Below are positions 1 through 8,410 of a DNA stretch of 40,305 bases, piece after piece. The position numbers were made by a program, and so were the translations under genes. Within the stretch, counting starts at the first letter, position 1. Each line of letters opens with the position of its first letter. Under the pieces are notes generated by a model. That model did not search any database and was not told the DNA's origin. It was given only the letters and a program-made list of their open reading frames with translations. The stretch comes from Alkanindiges hydrocarboniclasticus (GTDB lineage: Bacteria; Pseudomonadota; Gammaproteobacteria; Pseudomonadales; Moraxellaceae), in the NCBI RefSeq assembly GCF_001982605.1, contig NZ_MLCN01000012.1:1-40305 (forward strand), in the 5' to 3' direction.

Positions 1-112
1 CATTATAGACCATCCCATTCCCACGTCAATACTTATTTTATCCCCTTCACATTGACCGAACGTTTTATAGACGTTTTGGCATTTCTTGCTGTTTAAAGCA
101 GCGTTTCTGGCC

Positions 113-1189
113 TTATTTGGCTATTTCTGTGAATTTATCCATGACCACCTGATGAATAAACCGCAATTTATCCAGCACAACCTGTGACAGGGCAAACGGA
201 TAGGCATCGGGCAAGCCCATACTGCGGTTTAAACTGTTTAAGGCATAACTTAAGGCAAACCAGTTATCCAGTGTCTGGTTGAAGTTCTGCACGCCAATCG
301 GGGGTTCATGCAAATACATGTGGGGTTCAAAACGGTTATAGGGCTGGATATTGATGCCTGAATGATAGGCTGTATCCAGTGTGTCTATCATGTGCAGGTA
401 ATGTGCCCAGGTTTCCGCCCAGTCTTCCCAGGGATGCATGCTGGCATAGCTGCTGACATAACGTTGCTGCCAGTCATCTGGGGCACCCTGCTGATAATGA
501 CGATCCAGCGCCGCCTGATAGCTTTGTTCGTCATCGCCAAACAATTGCTTAAAAGGCTGGTGCCACTGGGTATGTTCAATCAGCTGGTCAAAATAGTAAT
601 GGCCGCTTTCATGCCTGAAATGCCCCAGCAGGGTTCGATAGGGTTCCTGCATGCTTTCGCGTGTCCATTCCCGGTAGGACGCATCGGCCTCATTGACATT
701 AATGGTAATCAGGCCATTGTCATGACCCGTCATAACGGGCTGTCCTTCATGGGGTTGCAGAAATTCAAAGGCCAGTCCTTCGGTGTCATCATCTGACTGC
801 TTGGGGCGTGGCTGAATTTTAAGCTGGTACAGTGAATACAAAAAACGCCGCTTGGCTGCTTCAAGCCGGCTCCAGTACAGCCGGTTATTGCCCTGCTCCA
901 GATTGGGAATGACTGTGGTGAGCTGGCAGGCTTCGCAGTACATGTGGGGACTTTCAACCGGCAGCATCCAGTTGCAGACATTTTCAACCTGATAGTTATA
1001 GCAGGGCTTGAACAGCTTGCCCTGATGCTCGGGGTTCTGGCTTTGCCATGCCTCATCGGCACGGACTTCAAAAAAAGTTCCCATGTTGGATTCTTCAGGC
1101 AGATAGCCCAGCAAGGCATTACAGTTTTCACAATGGGTATTCAGGAAAAAAACCTGATGACCACAATGATAGCAATAAAAGGTTTTCAT
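113..1189 (-). CDS. zinc-ribbon metallopeptidase-like protein (putative zinc-binding peptidase family)
   Basis: This 358-aa protein starts with a zinc ribbon (C6/C9 and C20/C23). A second cysteine set follows at C63, C72, C85 and C88. The C-terminal two thirds carry an HESGH motif at residues 193-197, which fits the HExxH zinc-protease signature, and a later acidic stretch (EDWAETWAHYLH) that could give the third zinc ligand. This order, rubredoxin-like ribbon then HExxH domain, matches the 'putative zinc-binding metallopeptidase' family (Peptidase_Mx type) found in many proteobacteria. The physiological substrate of that family is unknown to me. No signal peptide is seen, so it is probably cytoplasmic. 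It is transcribed alone, divergently from the diguanylate cyclase at 1736. The ATG at 1189 puts the first CxxC right at the N-terminus, as in the family. Confidence 0.8.
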   Translation of the reverse strand: MKTFYCYHCGHQVFFLNTHCENCNALLGYLPEESNMGTFFEVRADEAWQSQNPEHQGKLFKPCYNYQVENVCNWMLPVESPHMYCEACQLTTVIPNLEQGNNRLYWSRLEAAKRRFLYSLYQLKIQPRPKQSDDDTEGLAFEFLQPHEGQPVMTGHDNGLITINVNEADASYREWTRESMQEPYRTLLGHFRHESGHYYFDQLIEHTQWHQPFKQLFGDDEQSYQAALDRHYQQGAPDDWQQRYVSSYASMHPWEDWAETWAHYLHMIDTLDTAYHSGINIQPYNRFEPHMYLHEPPIGVQNFNQTLDNWFALSYALNSLNRSMGLPDAYPFALSQVVLDKLRFIHQVVMDKFTEIAK

Positions 1190-1735
1190 GCTGTGGCTCT
1201 CTCACTTTAGCGAATGTCTGATTGTGCAATGCACTGTTGCACGCTTGTTGTTGGTTAGGATAATTGAGGCCTGTGCTGTCTTTACTGTTTTATTACAACA
1301 GCTTTTTGAATTTATAAATTGACTAGCCATCAAAATGTGAGAGAACAATAATTAAAGCCAATAAAAACTTCTGTTTAATTATGAGTTTGTTTTAGTCATT
1401 TTTTTAAACCAAGTATTTCAGTTGGTTTTTGGCAAAAACTACCATTTTCCAATTGAATTCTAATCATTATGATCAGCGCACAGTGATATAATAAAATTAT
1501 TATGAGCTAAAATAAAATTCTGCCTATTTTTAAACCAGTCTTTTATGAATTAAAACTGTGGTAAAAAAGGTATTTATTTGATCAAACGTTAACTATTTCT
1601 CGAATTAAAATTCAGCTGGTCGCCTAATGATTGCAATCGTTTCAGCCCTATGATTAAGTACTGGCCGAATGCTCAATAACACGACTATACATCTAAAACA
1701 ATACAGTCCTTTTTTATTGATTTTATAAGCAGCCT
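1190..1735. other. AT-rich divergent spacer, no gene seen
   Basis: About 545 bases separate the divergent metallopeptidase and diguanylate cyclase genes. It is markedly AT-rich, with several T or A runs and no reading frame with a start site that I can support. It must hold the promoters of both flanking genes. I see no clear pair of -35/-10 boxes that I would commit to, and no tRNA or terminator hairpin with a U-tract. Confidence 0.5.
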
Positions 1736-2911
1736 ATGAATACGACAGACAAAAATTCAGAATTTATTTTGAATTGGTCACCGCTTAAAAAATGCCTGTT
1801 AATGTTAAGCATGGCACTTTTAATTCATGGCGACTGGCTGGTGTGGAAACTTTATATTTATTTCACGCCTGAATTATGGTCCTTTGTCAATATTCAGCTA
1901 TTACTTAACCAGTTGTTATTAAACCTGCTGATTTTACCTGCCTTGGCGCTGTTGATGCTGCTGTGCTGGATATTGCAGGGTTCCAAACGGGCTGAAGTGA
2001 TATTGCCTTATGTCAGTGTGATGGCATTTGGTCTGTCGATGAGCCGGGATGCGTATTTGTCCGGTGTGATGTGTCCAGCCACCAGCATGACCTTTATGGT
2101 GTCCATGATTGTGGGGCTGTTCCTGTTCCGGCGTTCTGTCATTTATAGCGCGGCACTGGTGACGGTAGGGATTTTTACCTGGATCATGTGGCTGACCCTG
2201 CGCTCGGAATTGCCTTATGCACCGCTATTTATTCCACTAATACCGGTTGACCCGACTGAGTCTTCCATTTTCTGGACAGCCAGTATGCTGTGGTTTATTT
2301 TGCCGGTATTTATTGGTGGGCTGGTGCTGCTGGAACTGCTGCTTAGCCAATGGCGTCAGCGTGAGAAAAAGGTTGAGGTTCTAAGTCAGGTTGATCCGCT
2401 CACCACGCTTTATAACCGCCGTACCATTTATGATTTTCTGGAAATCCTGCTGGCCAAGCGCTATACCGATCATCGTCTGCATGCCCTGATTTTGCTGGAT
2501 CTGGATTACTTCAAGCAGATTAATGACAGCTATGGGCATACCATTGGTGACAAGGCGCTGGTTGAAACTGCCAATGTGCTCAAGCGTACCATCCGCAGCG
2601 AGGATATTGTCGGACGTTTTGGCGGTGAGGAATTTATTATTGTGGTGGCCAATACCTCCTACCAGCAAACCCAGCAAATTGCCGAACGCTGCCGCAACGA
2701 GCTGGCCAAGCTGAAGGTACAGGGTGACCATGGTGAAGAAGTGGTGGTGACTGCCAGTTTTGGCATTACTCATTTTGACTGCAATATTACCAGTCTTGAT
2801 ACAGTGCTAAAACAGGCTGATGAAGCGCTGTACCATGCCAAAAATCTGGGCCGCAATCAGGTGGTGCATTATCAGGATTACCTTAAGCAAACCGGACAAG
2901 CCGAACATTAA
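1736..2911 (+). CDS. membrane-bound diguanylate cyclase (GGDEF domain)
   Basis: A 391-aa inner-membrane protein. The first ~205 residues are hydrophobic, with about five or six predicted membrane segments (roughly 17-31, 55-79, 89-101, 117-131, 136-154 and 178-204). The rest is a GGDEF domain that makes cyclic di-GMP from two GTP. Visible motifs are the domain start DPLTTLYNRR (220-229), the metal-binding LDLDYFKQIND region (254-264) and the active-site GGEEF at 296-300. RSED at 287-290 lies exactly five residues before GGEEF, which is the RxxD inhibitory I-site, so product inhibition should be intact. There is no EAL domain. The N-terminal region has no sensor domain I recognise by name. The gene stands alone. 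The cyclase function is secure; the input signal is unknown. Confidence 0.9.
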   Translation: MNTTDKNSEFILNWSPLKKCLLMLSMALLIHGDWLVWKLYIYFTPELWSFVNIQLLLNQLLLNLLILPALALLMLLCWILQGSKRAEVILPYVSVMAFGLSMSRDAYLSGVMCPATSMTFMVSMIVGLFLFRRSVIYSAALVTVGIFTWIMWLTLRSELPYAPLFIPLIPVDPTESSIFWTASMLWFILPVFIGGLVLLELLLSQWRQREKKVEVLSQVDPLTTLYNRRTIYDFLEILLAKRYTDHRLHALILLDLDYFKQINDSYGHTIGDKALVETANVLKRTIRSEDIVGRFGGEEFIIVVANTSYQQTQQIAERCRNELAKLKVQGDHGEEVVVTASFGITHFDCNITSLDTVLKQADEALYHAKNLGRNQVVHYQDYLKQTGQAEH

Positions 2912-2952
2912 TTTTTGGCTTATCCCTTATGGGTCTGGCTTAAACGGCGACT

Positions 2953-2980
2953 TTGACTTTTGACCTATTTTTGCTATGGT
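2953..2980 (+). promoter_or_regulatory. predicted sigma-70 promoter of the amidase gene
   Basis: TTGACT at 2953-2958 and TATGGT at 2975-2980 are separated by 16 bp and lie about 45 bp before the amidase ATG at 3025. Both boxes are close to consensus. Identified by eye only. Confidence 0.45.
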
Positions 2981-3024
2981 TAGCCCGGTAGTTGTGCTTT
3001 TTTAGGGATTATAGGGACTTAATC

Positions 3025-4533
3025 ATGTTAAGCAGCAAAGAATACATGCAGTATGATGGCTTGGGTTTAGCCAATCTGGTTAAAAGCAAGCAGGTGCGTC
3101 CGGACGAGTTGCTACAGACAGCCATTAAACGCTGTGAGCAGGTTAACCCCAAGCTGAATGCTGTAATTATTCCCATGTATGAGCAGGCACAGCGCCAGTT
3201 AAAAACCCGGACGACCGAAGGCTCAGACCAGCCTTTTGCTGGTGTGCCCTTTTTGCTCAAAGACCTGTTTCAGGAATATAGCGGCGTGCCCACGAGCTAT
3301 GGCTCCAACGTCCTAAAGAAGAAAAATTATACGCCCGAGTTTAATGCCGAAATTGTTGATCGCTGGCTCAATGCTGGTGTCACCATTTTTGGCCGCACCA
3401 ATACCCCTGAATTTGGCATTAAGGGCATTACGGAACCAGATGCCTGGGGAACCTGTCATAACCCCTGGCACTTGAAACACAACTCTGGTGGGTCGTCCGG
3501 TGGTTCAGCCTCGGCAGTAGCCGCAGGGATTGTACCACTGGCTGCCGCTGGTGATGGCGGGGGTTCCATCCGGATTCCAGCCAGCTATTGTGGCCTGTTT
3601 GGCCTCAAACCCAGTCGTGGCCGTACTCCTTGGGGACCGGGATTTAGTGAAGCCATGCATGGTGCTGCCATTCAGCATGTGCTGACCCGCTCGGTACGGG
3701 ACAGTGCGGCCATGCTGGATGCAACCCATGGCGCCGACTTAAGTGCCCTGTTTGATATTCAAGGGCCAGCTGCTTCTTATATGGATGCCATCAAGCAGCC
3801 GCCAAAACGCCTGAAAATTGCAGTCAATACCCAGTCACCGATTGGCACCAAAGTGTCCAAGGATGCCACGGCAGCCATTGAACATACTGTCAAGCTGCTG
3901 ACCACTCTAGGCCATGAGGTGGTGGAAGATGCCCCAGCGATTGATGGGATGGCACTGGCCAGTGATTTTATTGTAATGTGGTTTGCCCAGTGCGCCGTCA
4001 TGGTGGATGAAATCAAACGCATGGCGCAGGGTAGTGCCCATGATTTTGAACTGGATACCCGGGCAGCAGCGGCTTTTGGTGCCAAGACCAAGGCCACTGA
4101 ATACCTGCGCTGCCTGAATCACTGGGGCGACTATACCCGCAAGCTCAATGAGTTTTTTAGACAATACGATTTGTACCTGACCCCTGCCACCGCCAGTGTA
4201 GCGCCCAAAAATGGTGAAGTCGTCACTCCTAAATGGCAGCAAGTGCTGCTAAAAGGTGTTTTAAAAACCGGGCAGGCCCATCAGCTGGTACGTGGTTCGT
4301 TTTTAATTGAACAAATTGTGCAGAGCAATTTACGCTGGGTGCCCTTTACCCAGTTGGCAAACATTACCGGGGTGCCTGCCATGTCAGTGCCCTTGTACTG
4401 GAGCAAGCAGGGCTTACCGCTCGGCTCACAATTTGTGGCCCCGTTTGGCCATGAGCATGTATTGCTGTCACTGGCGGCCCAGCTGGAACAGGCACAACCG
4501 TGGCACAGTAAATACAACCTGATCAAGCTTTAA
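3025..4533 (+). CDS. amidase (amidase-signature family)
   Basis: A 502-aa amidase-signature hydrolase that cleaves carboxamide C-N bonds; the substrate cannot be read from the sequence. The Ser-cisSer-Lys triad is complete: K79 in PFLLKDLF, S157 in the GGSSGGSAS signature, and nucleophile S181 in [11 protein letters not shown]. The 24-residue spacing between the two serines equals that of fatty acid amide hydrolase. Most of the length is the typical fold and no signal peptide is seen. The frame is open back to a TTG at 2992, but I chose the ATG at 3025 because AGGGA lies seven bases before it and homologues begin near MLSSKEYM. This is a general amidase of about 500 aa; I do not think it is GatA, because there is no gatB or gatC nearby. 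Confidence 0.88.
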   Translation: MLSSKEYMQYDGLGLANLVKSKQVRPDELLQTAIKRCEQVNPKLNAVIIPMYEQAQRQLKTRTTEGSDQPFAGVPFLLKDLFQEYSGVPTSYGSNVLKKKNYTPEFNAEIVDRWLNAGVTIFGRTNTPEFGIKGITEPDAWGTCHNPWHLKHNSGGSSGGSASAVAAGIVPLAAAGDGGGSIRIPASYCGLFGLKPSRGRTPWGPGFSEAMHGAAIQHVLTRSVRDSAAMLDATHGADLSALFDIQGPAASYMDAIKQPPKRLKIAVNTQSPIGTKVSKDATAAIEHTVKLLTTLGHEVVEDAPAIDGMALASDFIVMWFAQCAVMVDEIKRMAQGSAHDFELDTRAAAAFGAKTKATEYLRCLNHWGDYTRKLNEFFRQYDLYLTPATASVAPKNGEVVTPKWQQVLLKGVLKTGQAHQLVRGSFLIEQIVQSNLRWVPFTQLANITGVPAMSVPLYWSKQGLPLGSQFVAPFGHEHVLLSLAAQLEQAQPWHSKYNLIKL

Positions 4534-4569
4534 GCCACCATTGAGCCAGAGGTTTTAACACTTAACGGT

Positions 4570-5031
4570 TTAGTCAAAATCAAGGCACATGATAGTTTGC
4601 TCTGTGCCTTCAATAATTTCATGGTCAAGGGATTGCCAGCCCATACTGTGATAAAAGGCCTGCTGGTCTGCGGTAAACAAATATAGCCGCTTAACCCCAG
4701 CAGCCTTGGCCTGCTGCATGGCAAACTGTACCAGTTGGCGGCCCATGCCCTGCCCGCGATAGCTGCTATGCACATACACATTGGCCAGCCATGGGCTTAA
4801 TTGTGGGCGGGTAGCCAGATCATTCGCCACAATGGAAGATGAACCCAGCAGTTGTTGCTGATCCAGCATGATAAACATACTGGGCAAGAAATCAGGTTGC
4901 AGGTACTTTTGCATGTCCTGCTCAAGCATGCCGATAGAACAACCCGGATGCAGATAAGCCCATTCGGCAAAATGCCATTGCGCCAGCAACGGCAGATAGT
5001 ACGGATAATGGCGTAAATCAACAATTGGCAT
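4570..5031 (-). CDS. GNAT-family N-acetyltransferase
   Basis: A 153-aa single-domain acetyltransferase. The acetyl-CoA binding motif A is clear: VYVHSSYRGQGMGRQLV, with RGQGMG at about residues 92-97. The C-terminal LYLFTADQQAFYHSMGW is the usual beta5/alpha4 region of the fold. The acceptor is unknown; many such proteins acetylate small metabolites or antibiotics, but nothing here points to one. It is convergent with the amidase, 36 bp from its stop. The frame also has a TTG two codons upstream at 5037; I prefer the ATG at 5031. Neither has a strong ribosome binding site. Confidence 0.82.
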   Translation of the reverse strand: MPIVDLRHYPYYLPLLAQWHFAEWAYLHPGCSIGMLEQDMQKYLQPDFLPSMFIMLDQQQLLGSSSIVANDLATRPQLSPWLANVYVHSSYRGQGMGRQLVQFAMQQAKAAGVKRLYLFTADQQAFYHSMGWQSLDHEIIEGTEQTIMCLDFD

Positions 5032-5126
5032 AATCAATAACCCGCATATTTATTTTAAAATAAGACTATTAACATGTAACAACTAACAGGTCATAACCTG
5101 CATTTTAAACCAGCACGATAGCAAGC

Positions 5127-5264
5127 TTAATGACAAAGGTATGAGGTAACAATGAATTGAACTGGCTTTTTATAGCTACGCTTGAATAAAAAATAAGCCT
5201 GCACCAATACCAGAACGCCAGAAAAACCCACAGGCGCAATAAGAAAAGCTCGAAAAAACAGCAT
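5127..5264 (-). CDS. candidate 45-aa single-pass membrane protein
   Basis: A short frame in the gap between the acetyltransferase and the VIT-type transporter. It begins MLFFRAFLIAPVGFSGVLVL, which would form one membrane helix, and continues with VQAYFLFKRSYKKP, a positively charged flank, so it would sit with its C-terminus inside. GGA lies a few bases before the ATG, within ACGGAAGCA. It points the same way as the acetyltransferase, 95 bp upstream of it. There is no homologue I can name. Composition favours a real small membrane protein, but a 45-codon frame can occur by chance. Confidence 0.35.
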   Translation of the reverse strand: MLFFRAFLIAPVGFSGVLVLVQAYFLFKRSYKKPVQFIVTSYLCH

Positions 5265-5312
5265 TGCTTCCGTATGCTCTTTAAAACAGGACTTTTGGGT
5301 TAAGTATCAGCT

Positions 5313-6008
5313 ATGGCGGCGCATCATCATGAAATTCATTTTAGTCACCGCATGGGCTGGTTACGTGCGGCAGTACTGGGTGCCAATGATGGCATTATTT
5401 CAGTGGCCAGCCTGATTGTTGGGGTGGCAGCCAGTGGCACAGCCGGGAATGCCCTGCTGGTGACTGGTATTGCCGGGCTGGTGGCAGGTGCCGTGTCGAT
5501 GGCCGCCGGCGAATATGTATCGGTGCAATCGCAAGCGGATACTGAAAAAGCCGATTTGCTTAAGGAAGCGCAGGAGCTTAAGCGCAATCCTGATTTTGAA
5601 CTCAATGAACTCAAGCAAATTTATATTGAACGCGGGCTGCAAGCTGAACTGGCGCTGGAAGTGGCCAAACAACTGAGCCAGCACGATGTCTTGCATGCCC
5701 ATGCACGTGATGAAATTGGTATTTCCGACATGAACAGTGCGCGTCCGGTGCAGGCGGCATTGGCATCAGCAGCTTCATTTACAGCTGGTGCTATTTTTCC
5801 CATCTTGGCCATGGCCCTGAGTCCGGCAGATTTTGGCCAGCAGGCCGTCTTTCTGGTGACCTGCCTCGCCTTGTTATTACTGGGTGGCCTGGCCAGTTAT
5901 GCCGGGGGTGCTTCCATTGGCAGGGGTGCCTTGCGGGTATTGTGCTGGGGTGTACTGGCTATGCTATGCACGCATTGGATTGGTGGCTGGTTTGGCACAG
6001 TGGTTTAA
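5313..6008 (+). CDS. VIT1/CCC1-family iron/manganese transporter
   Basis: A 231-aa inner-membrane protein of the VIT1/CCC1 family, which exports or sequesters Fe2+ and Mn2+. The N-terminal GWLRAAVLGANDGIISVASL and the following AGAVSMAAGEYVSVQSQAD are the family's most conserved stretches and supply transport-site residues. A charged metal-binding helical region follows (about residues 78-140, with EAQELKRNPDFELNELKQIY). Three hydrophobic segments close the protein (about 148-170, 177-197 and 205-225). Total length and a five-helix layout are typical. The ATG at 5313 has only a weak ribosome binding site. Lying upstream of stress-type OB proteins and near a czc operon, it may help metal homeostasis, but there is no evidence of co-transcription. 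Confidence 0.9.
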   Translation: MAAHHHEIHFSHRMGWLRAAVLGANDGIISVASLIVGVAASGTAGNALLVTGIAGLVAGAVSMAAGEYVSVQSQADTEKADLLKEAQELKRNPDFELNELKQIYIERGLQAELALEVAKQLSQHDVLHAHARDEIGISDMNSARPVQAALASAASFTAGAIFPILAMALSPADFGQQAVFLVTCLALLLLGGLASYAGGASIGRGALRVLCWGVLAMLCTHWIGGWFGTVV

Positions 6009-6070
6009 TAAGCGTTAACACAACACACGCTATCTATAAGCATTGGTAATAATAACTCACGCTTTGTTCA

Positions 6071-6098
6071 TTGATGCTTTAAAAACACCCTCTATAGT
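6071..6098 (+). promoter_or_regulatory. predicted promoter of the first ygiW-like gene
   Basis: TTGATG at 6071-6076 and TATAGT at 6093-6098 with a 16-bp spacer, about 33 bp before the ATG at 6131. The second ygiW-like gene has the same -10 hexamer. Read by eye. Confidence 0.5.
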
Positions 6099-6130
6099 AG
6101 GACTGTGTTTTAAAAAATCAGGTGAGAACA

Positions 6131-6511
6131 ATGAAATATGCGGTTAAATATACAGTTGTAGCAAGTTTAGTAAGTATTGGTTCAGCGTTAAGCCTTGCCT
6201 ATGCTCAACCCGTTAATCAGGCTGCGCTTGCGTCTACGCAGATTGCGACGGTGAGTGTTGCTCAGGCAAAAACCTTGAAAGATGACAGCAAAGTGGTTTT
6301 AACTGGCCAGATTTCGCGCTCAATCGGTGATGAAAAATATGAATTTAAGGATGCTACCGGCACTATCATCGTGGATATTGATGACGAAAAATGGAATGGC
6401 CAACCTGTGGATTCCAGTGTCAAGGTAACCTTGGTGGGTGAAGTGGATCATGACCGTTTTCCCAAGAAAACTGTTGAAATTGATGTAGATGAAGTCCGTA
6501 TTAACCGCTAG
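6131..6511 (+). CDS. YgiW/YdeI-family periplasmic OB-fold protein, copy 1
   Basis: A 126-aa precursor with a signal peptide ending near AYA/QP (residues 23-27). The mature part is the small bacterial OB-fold (BOF) of YgiW/YdeI, with the signatures LTGQISRSIGDEKYEFKDATG and VDIDDEKWNGQPV. In Enterobacteria these periplasmic proteins are linked to stress tolerance (peroxide, cationic peptides, metals); their molecular activity is poorly known. The frame opens at a GTG at 6122, but AGGTGAG before the ATG at 6131 decides the start. It is monocistronic, with its own promoter and a terminator at 6540-6577. A second related gene follows at 6733. Confidence 0.87.
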   Translation: MKYAVKYTVVASLVSIGSALSLAYAQPVNQAALASTQIATVSVAQAKTLKDDSKVVLTGQISRSIGDEKYEFKDATGTIIVDIDDEKWNGQPVDSSVKVTLVGEVDHDRFPKKTVEIDVDEVRINR

Positions 6512-6539
6512 TTCTGTGGTAGGGAATAATTAATATGGT

Positions 6540-6577
6540 GCGCTCAGTAAGATTTTTAAATTTACTGGGCGCTTTTT
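6540..6577 (+). terminator. intrinsic terminator after ygiW-like copy 1
   Basis: An 11-bp stem pairs GCGCTCAGTAA (6540-6550) with TTACTGGGCGC (6562-6572), with one G-T wobble, followed by five Ts. Confidence 0.85.
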
Positions 6578-6672
6578 ATTTAACCCTAATCATCAAAATC
6601 AACCGGCCTTGTGTTTGATGAACCTGCTTTGCAGAACAGTAATATTTTTTAGCAATAACTTACTTTTTCATC

Positions 6673-6701
6673 ATGACCTGCCAATTAAAGGCCACTATAG
6701 T
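6673..6701 (+). promoter_or_regulatory. predicted promoter of the second ygiW-like gene
   Basis: ATGACC at 6673-6678 and TATAGT at 6696-6701 are 17 bp apart. They overlap the upstream in-frame ATG at 6673, which argues that translation really begins downstream at 6733. Confidence 0.4.
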
Positions 6702-6732
6702 GAGCTTCTGGTTTTTAAATTGGGATAAAAAA

Positions 6733-7224
6733 ATGAAACGCATGGTACTGGTGAGTTTGTTTAGCCTCAATCTAATGACAGCATTTGCCTATGCGCAGTC
6801 GCCGGAGCAGACGGTAATGCCAACTCAGGAAACCAATAAAACAACAAAACCGGTGACCAGCCCTGCATCCAGTTCACTGGCCAATAGCGAGGCTTATCAA
6901 TCGGTAAGTCAGACTCAGGCGCAAGCAGTAAAGGGTGATGCGCTAATTCCGCTACAAGTGAGTACTGTATCAGCAGCAAAAAGCCTGAAAGATAATACAG
7001 AGGTGCGCTTGCAGGGTCAGGTAATCCGGGCGCTAGGCAAGGACAAGTATGAATTCCGCGATGCCACCGGGACGATGATTGTAGAAATTGATGACCAGAA
7101 ATGGCACGGCAAACCTGTTACCCAGCTGGCTAGCGTTACCTTGATTGGTGAAATTGACCGTGAGTCCGATAACAATGTCGAACTGGACGTGGAAGAAGTC
7201 CATAGTGTGCCAGCCAAGCCCTAA
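6733..7224 (+). CDS. YgiW/YdeI-family periplasmic OB-fold protein, copy 2, with extended N-terminal linker
   Basis: A 163-aa precursor related to the preceding gene. The signal peptide ends near AYA/QS (residue 21). Residues 22-70 are a low-complexity Thr/Ser/Gln/Ala linker that copy 1 lacks. The BOF domain (about residues 75-160) repeats the copy-1 signatures, e.g. KDKYEFRDATGTMIVEIDDQKW against DEKYEFKDATGTIIVDIDDEKW. The longer frame from 6673 would put 20 extra residues before the signal peptide and would translate the predicted promoter, so I start at 6733. Role as for copy 1: periplasmic, stress-linked, exact activity unknown. The two genes look like a tandem duplication that has diverged. 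Two terminators follow. Confidence 0.85.
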   Translation: MKRMVLVSLFSLNLMTAFAYAQSPEQTVMPTQETNKTTKPVTSPASSSLANSEAYQSVSQTQAQAVKGDALIPLQVSTVSAAKSLKDNTEVRLQGQVIRALGKDKYEFRDATGTMIVEIDDQKWHGKPVTQLASVTLIGEIDRESDNNVELDVEEVHSVPAKP

Positions 7225-7256
7225 GACTTTTCTTGATATTTAAAACTGGTCATGTG

Positions 7257-7320
7257 AAAAGCCCTGCCATGTTGATTTGCCCTGCTGGTTTACTGTTTGG
7301 CAATCTGTGGCAGGCTTTTT
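7257..7320 (+). terminator. intrinsic terminator after ygiW-like copy 2
   Basis: AAAAGCCCTGCC at 7257-7268 pairs with GGCAGGCTTTT starting at 7309, with one bulged C, and ends in a T-run. The loop is long (about 40 nt). Confidence 0.6.
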
Positions 7321-7323
7321 ATG

Positions 7324-7357
7324 GCCGGTGCTTTTGATGAAAAATGCACCGGCTTTT
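7324..7357 (+). terminator. second terminator, between ygiW-like copy 2 and czcD
   Basis: A perfect 8-bp stem, GCCGGTGC (7324-7331) with GCACCGGC (7346-7353), can extend by TTTT/AAAA pairing inside the loop. TTTT follows on the plus strand. On the minus strand the tail is not T-rich, so it serves the plus-strand gene better than czcD. Confidence 0.7.
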
Positions 7358-7378
7358 CTCACCACATTAAATCATCCC

Positions 7379-8410
7379 CTAATGAAGGTGCGAATGGCCA
7401 GCAGTCCTATTGGCTGACGGCTGGTTGCCCTGTAAAAACTGGTGTGCATTAATGTCAGCCATGGCACAACTGTAGCGTTCGCATTGCAGGGTAATGTGAT
7501 GCAATTGATGGCGCTGGGCTAATAGCTCCCGTGCCGCTTCCAGCACCTGCTGGGCATCAGCACTAGGCACTACCAGATGTGCGGTCAGGCTGGACTTGCC
7601 ACTGGTAAGCGCCCAGACATGCAGGTCATGTACCTCATCCACGCCATCAAGCTGGTTTAAATCGGCACTGATGGTAGCCAGACTGACGTTGGCCGGTACG
7701 CCTTCCAGTAAAATGTTCAGGCTATCGCGCAGCAATATCCAGGTACGCGGCAATACCCAGAAGCCAATCGCTACGGCAATGAGGGAATCCACCCAGAGCC
7801 AGCCGGTAAACAGGATAATAAGCGCACCCACAATCACCCCGACTGATCCTAGCGCATCACTCAGCACTTCCAGATAAGCCCCTTTGACATTCAGGCTGTC
7901 TTTTTGCCCGCCAACCAGCAAATACATGGCCAGCAGGTTGACCAGCAAACCTATTACCGCAATGCCCAGCATGCCCATCGACTGGATTTCCGGGGGCTGC
8001 TGAATGCGCAGCCAGGCTTCATACAAGATATAAAACGCCACCATAAACAGCAGCAATGCATTAAAAGCAGCGGCGAGAATTTCAAACCGGTGATAGCCAA
8101 AGGTACGTTTCTGGTCAGCAGGCCGCCTGGCAATTTGAATGGCGGTTAAGGCAATAGCCAGAGCAGCGGTATCGGTAAACATGTGCGCTGCATCAGACAA
8201 CAGTGCCAGACTCTGGGTGAGCAAACCGCCAACAACTTCAACAATTAAAAAACTGCTGGTTAGCCCCAATGCCCACCACAAGCGCTTGCTATGGCTTTGG
8301 CCAGAAATGGCATGGTTATGATTGTGAGCATGATTATGACTATGCCTGTGCCCATGACTGGATTGATCATGCTGCGCGTGGCCCTGATGTGATTTTCTGG
8401 AGTCATTCAT
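7379..8410 (-). CDS. czcD: CzcD-type cation diffusion facilitator (zinc/cadmium/cobalt exporter)
   Basis: A 343-aa CDF transporter that moves Zn2+, Cd2+ or Co2+ from cytoplasm to periplasm in exchange for protons. The first 40 residues are a His-rich cytoplasmic tail (HRHSHNHAHNHNHA), typical of CzcD/ZitB proteins. Six membrane helices follow. Transport-site residues are H76 and D80 in LLSDAAHMFTD (helix 2) and E181/D185 in LEVLSDALGSVG (helix 5). The cytoplasmic C-terminal domain (about residues 235-320) has the dimer motif DGVDEVHDLHVWALTSGKSSLTAHL. A final GHSHLH adds more histidines. Its start overlaps the czcA stop by 8 bp, so it is the last gene of the czc operon. It should feed periplasmic metal to the CzcCBA pump. 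Confidence 0.94.
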   Translation of the reverse strand: MNDSRKSHQGHAQHDQSSHGHRHSHNHAHNHNHAISGQSHSKRLWWALGLTSSFLIVEVVGGLLTQSLALLSDAAHMFTDTAALAIALTAIQIARRPADQKRTFGYHRFEILAAAFNALLLFMVAFYILYEAWLRIQQPPEIQSMGMLGIAVIGLLVNLLAMYLLVGGQKDSLNVKGAYLEVLSDALGSVGVIVGALIILFTGWLWVDSLIAVAIGFWVLPRTWILLRDSLNILLEGVPANVSLATISADLNQLDGVDEVHDLHVWALTSGKSSLTAHLVVPSADAQQVLEAARELLAQRHQLHHITLQCERYSCAMADINAHQFLQGNQPSANRTAGHSHLH

